Shown in pieces: positions 16,236 through 18,643 of a stretch of 18,643 nucleotides of DNA (the first letter of the stretch is position 1; each line of letters starts with the position of its first letter). The notes beneath the pieces are model-generated. The model ran no database searches. It was not told the origin of the DNA and saw only the letters and a program-made list of their open reading frames with translations. The translations under genes were made by a program, and so were the position numbers. This DNA is from CAYZUC01 sp964481705 (lineage in GTDB: Bacteria; Bacillota; Clostridia; Lachnospirales; Lachnospiraceae). The stretch spans positions 1-18,643 of the forward strand of contig CAYZUC010000054.1 of NCBI GenBank assembly GCA_964481705.1. The letters run 5' to 3'.

Positions 16236-17618
16236 ATGTTCATTGGACGAGAGAAAGAATTAGATAAACTGAATAGACAATACAAGGATAATCAGTTTGA
16301 ATTTGCAGTCATTTATGGCAGACGGCGTGTGGGCAAGACTACATTGATTCATAAATTCTGTGAAAATAAAAAAGCAATCTATTATATGGCTACTGAGGGG
16401 ACAGAAAAGGATAATCTGGAGAAATTCTCAAGAACTGTCTTTGAGACCATGATGCCGGGGACAGAAATGCCCGCCTTTCAATCCTATGAAGATTTATTTT
16501 CTTATATTGACACGATTGCAGACGAACGCCTGATTCTTGTAATTGACGAATATCCTTATATGGCTGAGGGCAATCATGCCATTTCTTCTATCCTTCAGGC
16601 TCATATTGATCTGAAATGGAAAGACAGCAGATTGTTTCTGATTCTCTGTGGTTCCTCTATGAGTTTTATGGAAAATCAGGTGTTGGGATATAAAAGCCCT
16701 CTATATGGAAGACGCACGATGCAGTTCAGAATTTTGCCGTTTACCTTTTTTGAGGCAAAAAAGGCATGGCAGCACTATGATGTTATATCACAGGCAGTTT
16801 TATATGGAGTAACCGGAGGTATTCCGGAATATATGAGTCGTATTAAACCGGAACTGTCTGTTGATGAGAATATCATGGAACTATTTTTTGAAAGCTCGGG
16901 AAGGTTATTTGAGGAGCCAACAAATCTCATGAAGCAGGAGCTTCGTAATTTTGCTATTTATAATTCTGTATTGGGTGCCATCGCTGACGGAGCGAGCAGA
17001 CTAAATGATATAGCACAGCGGGTTGGTGAGGATAGTGCTGCCTGTACCAATCAGCTTAAGACTTTGATGTCACTTGGAATTGTGAAAAAGGAAACACCAA
17101 GCACGGAACCGGAAAGCAGTCGCAAAACGATTTATTCTATTGAGGATACCATGTTTATTTTCTGGTATCGGTTCGTACAGTCCAATAACAGCAGTATTGT
17201 AAAAGGACTTGGAAAACAGGTCTATCAGACAGCAGTCATCCCACACCTGAATGATTTCATGGGAATGGTATTTGAGAGAATCTGTATACAATATATGTTT
17301 CAGCAGAGTGTATTTGAACAGGCACCATTCTTCTATGGAACAATAGGACGGTGGTGGGGGAATAATCCAAGCAAAAAATGCCAGGAAGAAATAGACCTTC
17401 TGGCGGCAGATCAGTCTTCTATCCTGCTGGGTGAGTGTAAGTGGACGAATACAAAAGTCAATCTTAGCGTGCTGCGGGATCTACAGGAGCAGGCAGAGAT
17501 GTTCCCTCAGAAAAACCAATGGCTGTATTTATTTGCCAAGACTGGATTTACGGAAGAAGTAGTTAAAGCCGCCCGGGAGGATGCAGCGATTCGATTGATT
17601 TGCTTGGAAGATATGTAA
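16236..17618 (+). CDS. AAA-type ATPase with C-terminal DUF234-like PD-(D/E)XK domain
   Basis: A 460-residue protein of the archaeal-ATPase/DUF234 kind. The N-terminal P-loop domain begins MFIGREKELDKL and has Walker A GRRRVGKTT (28-36), Walker B LILVIDEYPYM (D104, E105) and the sensor-like LILCGSSMSFM. A winged-helix-like region follows (about 235-310). The C-terminal part carries EEIDLLAA (D387) and LLGECKW (E400-C-K402), a D...ExK pattern of the PD-(D/E)XK fold, so it may be a DNA-acting ATPase-nuclease. Its cellular role is not established; many relatives lie in mobile or accessory DNA. The ATG at 16236 has AGAGG 5-6 bases upstream. It is flanked by two copies of an Rpn nuclease gene and has its own promoter. 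Confidence 0.82.
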   Translation: MFIGREKELDKLNRQYKDNQFEFAVIYGRRRVGKTTLIHKFCENKKAIYYMATEGTEKDNLEKFSRTVFETMMPGTEMPAFQSYEDLFSYIDTIADERLILVIDEYPYMAEGNHAISSILQAHIDLKWKDSRLFLILCGSSMSFMENQVLGYKSPLYGRRTMQFRILPFTFFEAKKAWQHYDVISQAVLYGVTGGIPEYMSRIKPELSVDENIMELFFESSGRLFEEPTNLMKQELRNFAIYNSVLGAIADGASRLNDIAQRVGEDSAACTNQLKTLMSLGIVKKETPSTEPESSRKTIYSIEDTMFIFWYRFVQSNNSSIVKGLGKQVYQTAVIPHLNDFMGMVFERICIQYMFQQSVFEQAPFFYGTIGRWWGNNPSKKCQEEIDLLAADQSSILLGECKWTNTKVNLSVLRDLQEQAEMFPQKNQWLYLFAKTGFTEEVVKAAREDAAIRLICLEDM

Positions 17619-17750
17619 TCCCATAAACGAAAAGAAGAAAATATATGCTCTATAAAAGTATGCCTTACATATTAACGAATTAGGGTGTACTTTTTTGTAT
17701 ACGAAGCTAGGTTGCTGAGATATCATATTCTTTCTTAAATGCACGCGCCG
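17619..17750. other. AT-rich intergenic stretch before the second Rpn copy
   Basis: No gene, RNA or convincing terminator is seen between the ATPase stop and the start of the second duplicated segment. A weak GTGTAC/GTATAC inverted repeat around 17685-17702 encloses six Ts but lacks a T tract after it. Confidence 0.6.
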
Positions 17751-17804
17751 TTTTGGTGGAGCCTTTTTCCTATTTTACTTGAATTATAATGACTTATTTG
17801 TTAC

Positions 17805-17894
17805 ACTGACTTTTATCAGTATATGCATGCCAAAGTATGCTACTTACAAAAGTAAAATCCAGTCTCAAAAGAGACTCACAGGGCGATTCTGCCC
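17805..17894 (+). ncRNA. Candidate structured element: five consecutive small hairpins (copy 2)
   Basis: Same array as at 14779-14868. The stems ACTGA/TCAGT, GCATGC/GTATGC, AGTCTC/GAGACT and GGGC/GCCC are all kept. Differences are one base in the first loop, one in a linker, and a G-to-A change on the 3' side of the ACTTAC stem. The array is better conserved than the leader sequence that follows it. Confidence 0.45.
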
Positions 17895-17933
17895 AAGGTT
17901 TCCAAGGAAATGTAAATTAATAGAAACGGCGTA

Positions 17934-17962
17934 TTGTTTTATTTTCTGAAATCAAATATAAT
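17934..17962 (+). promoter_or_regulatory. Predicted promoter of Rpn gene copy 2
   Basis: TTGTTT (17934-17939), a 17-base spacer and TATAAT (17957-17962), identical across the whole element to the promoter of copy 1. Confidence 0.55.
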
Positions 17963-18045
17963 GAGTTTGTAGACGTGAGCAATCAAGCCATTTAATGAGC
18001 TTGTAGAAATGAGTGGACAAGTTATTGAATGAACTTGCAGACACG
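17961..18045 (+). repeat. 34-bp leader repeat, two full units plus one partial (copy 2)
   Basis: Units start at 17961 (ATGAGTTTGTAGACGTGAGC), 17995 (ATGAGCTTGTAGAAATGAGT) and 18029 (ATGAACTTGCAGACACG, partial). The spacing is exactly 34 bases. The distance from the -10 to the ATG is 34 bases longer here than in copy 1, accounted for by one extra unit. Units carry stop codons in several frames and are noncoding. Confidence 0.75.
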
Positions 18046-18117
18046 TTTGATTAGGTCTGTCCTCTTATATTTCTCTGCCTGTATTTCAGTTATAAAACAA
18101 TGCAGAAAAGAGGAAGA

Positions 18118-18643
18118 ATGAGCAGAAGCAGTAAGCAAAGCAGACAAAGTAAGCCAGACAAACAGAACACGATGATATTCCCCATGGAAGATATCGGAGC
18201 AAAGTGTATCTTTCAACTGGAGGAAGTACAAAAGAACTTCATCAGCGCAGCGCTGGACATACCGGAAGAAGAAATCAAGTCCATCAAGCTTCTGAATACA
18301 CATTTGCTGAGAAAATACAGGATGGATAAGGAAGGAATTGTAGACGTTCTGCTCGAACTGAATAATCGGGAGAATATCCTGATTGAGATTCAGGTACGGT
18401 CACAGGATTGTCTGGACAGAAGAACCCTATTCTATCTGACCAAGAAATTCTCAGGAGTACTCTTTACCGGCCAGAAGTACCGGAAGCTGAGAAGATGTGT
18501 CAGTATCAGTATACTTGACTTTGATTATCTGAGTACCCAAAAGTGTCATACCAAGTTCCTGCTGAGAGATGAAGAAGGAAACATATATACGGATCTGCTG
18601 GAGGTACATATCATAGAGATCCATAAGGCTGCGCAGGAAGGCG
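18118..18643 (+). CDS. Rpn-type PD-(D/E)XK nuclease family transposase-like protein, copy 2 (3' truncated by window)
   Basis: The first 175 codons of a second copy of the gene at 15064, open to the end of the window. The ATG at 18118 has the same AGAGGAAG ribosome site. The N-terminus lacks three residues relative to copy 1 (a 9-base in-frame difference) and has one or two substitutions. From 18151 on, the DNA is identical, so the active-site Asp and the E-x-Q motif are present (residues 76 and 90-92 here). Whether this copy is full length cannot be judged, and the end may coincide with a contig break in a repeat. It is part of the duplicated segment with its own leader and promoter. Confidence 0.85.
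   Translation, partial: MSRSSKQSRQSKPDKQNTMIFPMEDIGAKCIFQLEEVQKNFISAALDIPEEEIKSIKLLNTHLLRKYRMDKEGIVDVLLELNNRENILIEIQVRSQDCLDRRTLFYLTKKFSGVLFTGQKYRKLRRCVSISILDFDYLSTQKCHTKFLLRDEEGNIYTDLLEVHIIEIHKAAQEG

Larger units (their letters stand above)
17751..18643 (+). repeat. Duplicated segment, copy 2 (runs off the window)
   Basis: Direct repeat of the segment beginning at 14727. It opens with TTTTGGTGGAGCC and the T tract, the right half of a terminator whose left arm (GGCTTCACC in copy 1) is absent here. It contains the hairpin array, the promoter, one extra 34-bp unit and the Rpn gene. From 18151 to the window end it is identical to 15106-15598. Confidence 0.93.

Noticed and set aside
17751..17770. 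Terminator of the ATPase gene at the GGTGGAGCC and T tract
   Set aside because: The left arm needed for the stem is missing here; only the right half carried by the duplication is present.
17961..18062. 34-bp repeats as a CRISPR array
   Set aside because: The units are contiguous with no unique spacers, only two to three per site, and diverged from one another; no cas genes are present.
18022..18303. 93-codon minus-strand open frame over the second Rpn copy
   Set aside because: It is antisense to the Rpn coding region and crosses the repeat leader; no independent support.

Overview
The window looks like a draft-assembly piece from a gut-type, low-to-moderate GC Firmicute, most likely a motile member of the Lachnospiraceae. 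The grounds are codon usage, strong AGGAGG-type ribosome sites, the families present (cytoplasmic GH78 and GH3 enzymes, RbsABC-type sugar importers, an AraC regulator, Rpn/PD-(D/E)XK transposase-like genes) and a chemoreceptor. The taxon is inferred from gene content; no rRNA or marker gene is present. A 16-N gap at 12916-12931 shows that the sequence is draft.

Region 1 (1-2207, + strand) is the tail of a carbohydrate operon: a truncated MalG-like (CUT1) permease followed by a GH78-like six-hairpin protein whose usual general-acid glutamate is replaced. Region 2 (2221-3441) is an AraC-family regulator on the minus strand. It converges on region 1 and diverges from region 3, with back-to-back promoters in the 3274-3441 interval.

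Region 3 (3442-14692, + strand) is a tight eight-gene operon ending at a clear terminator (14716-14745). Its genes are an RbsA-like double ATPase, an RbsC-like permease, a lipoprotein binding protein, a second RbsC-like permease, beta-phosphoglucomutase, a NagZ-type GH3 enzyme, a GH78 alpha-L-rhamnosidase and a six-TM methyl-accepting chemotaxis protein. Neither glycosidase has a signal peptide. The natural reading is that a rhamnose-containing glycoside is imported, trimmed in the cytoplasm and passed into glycolysis. No conventional phosphorylase accompanies beta-phosphoglucomutase. The GH3 enzyme carries the His/Asp dyad known from GH3 enzymes that act as retaining phosphorylases, so it may supply the beta-sugar 1-phosphate itself. 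The rhamnosidase appears split by the N gap, but deleting the 16 Ns restores its reading frame, so the break is an assembly artefact.

Region 4 (14693-18643) is accessory DNA: an Rpn/PD-(D/E)XK nuclease gene, an AAA-type ATPase with a C-terminal PD-(D/E)XK domain and its own strong promoter, then a second Rpn copy that runs off the window. The duplication begins inside the chemoreceptor terminator. Its leader carries a run of five small hairpins, a conserved promoter and a 34-bp tandem repeat that differs by exactly one unit between copies. Coding sequence is then identical for 493 bp. This structured duplicated leader is the best candidate in the window for something undescribed.
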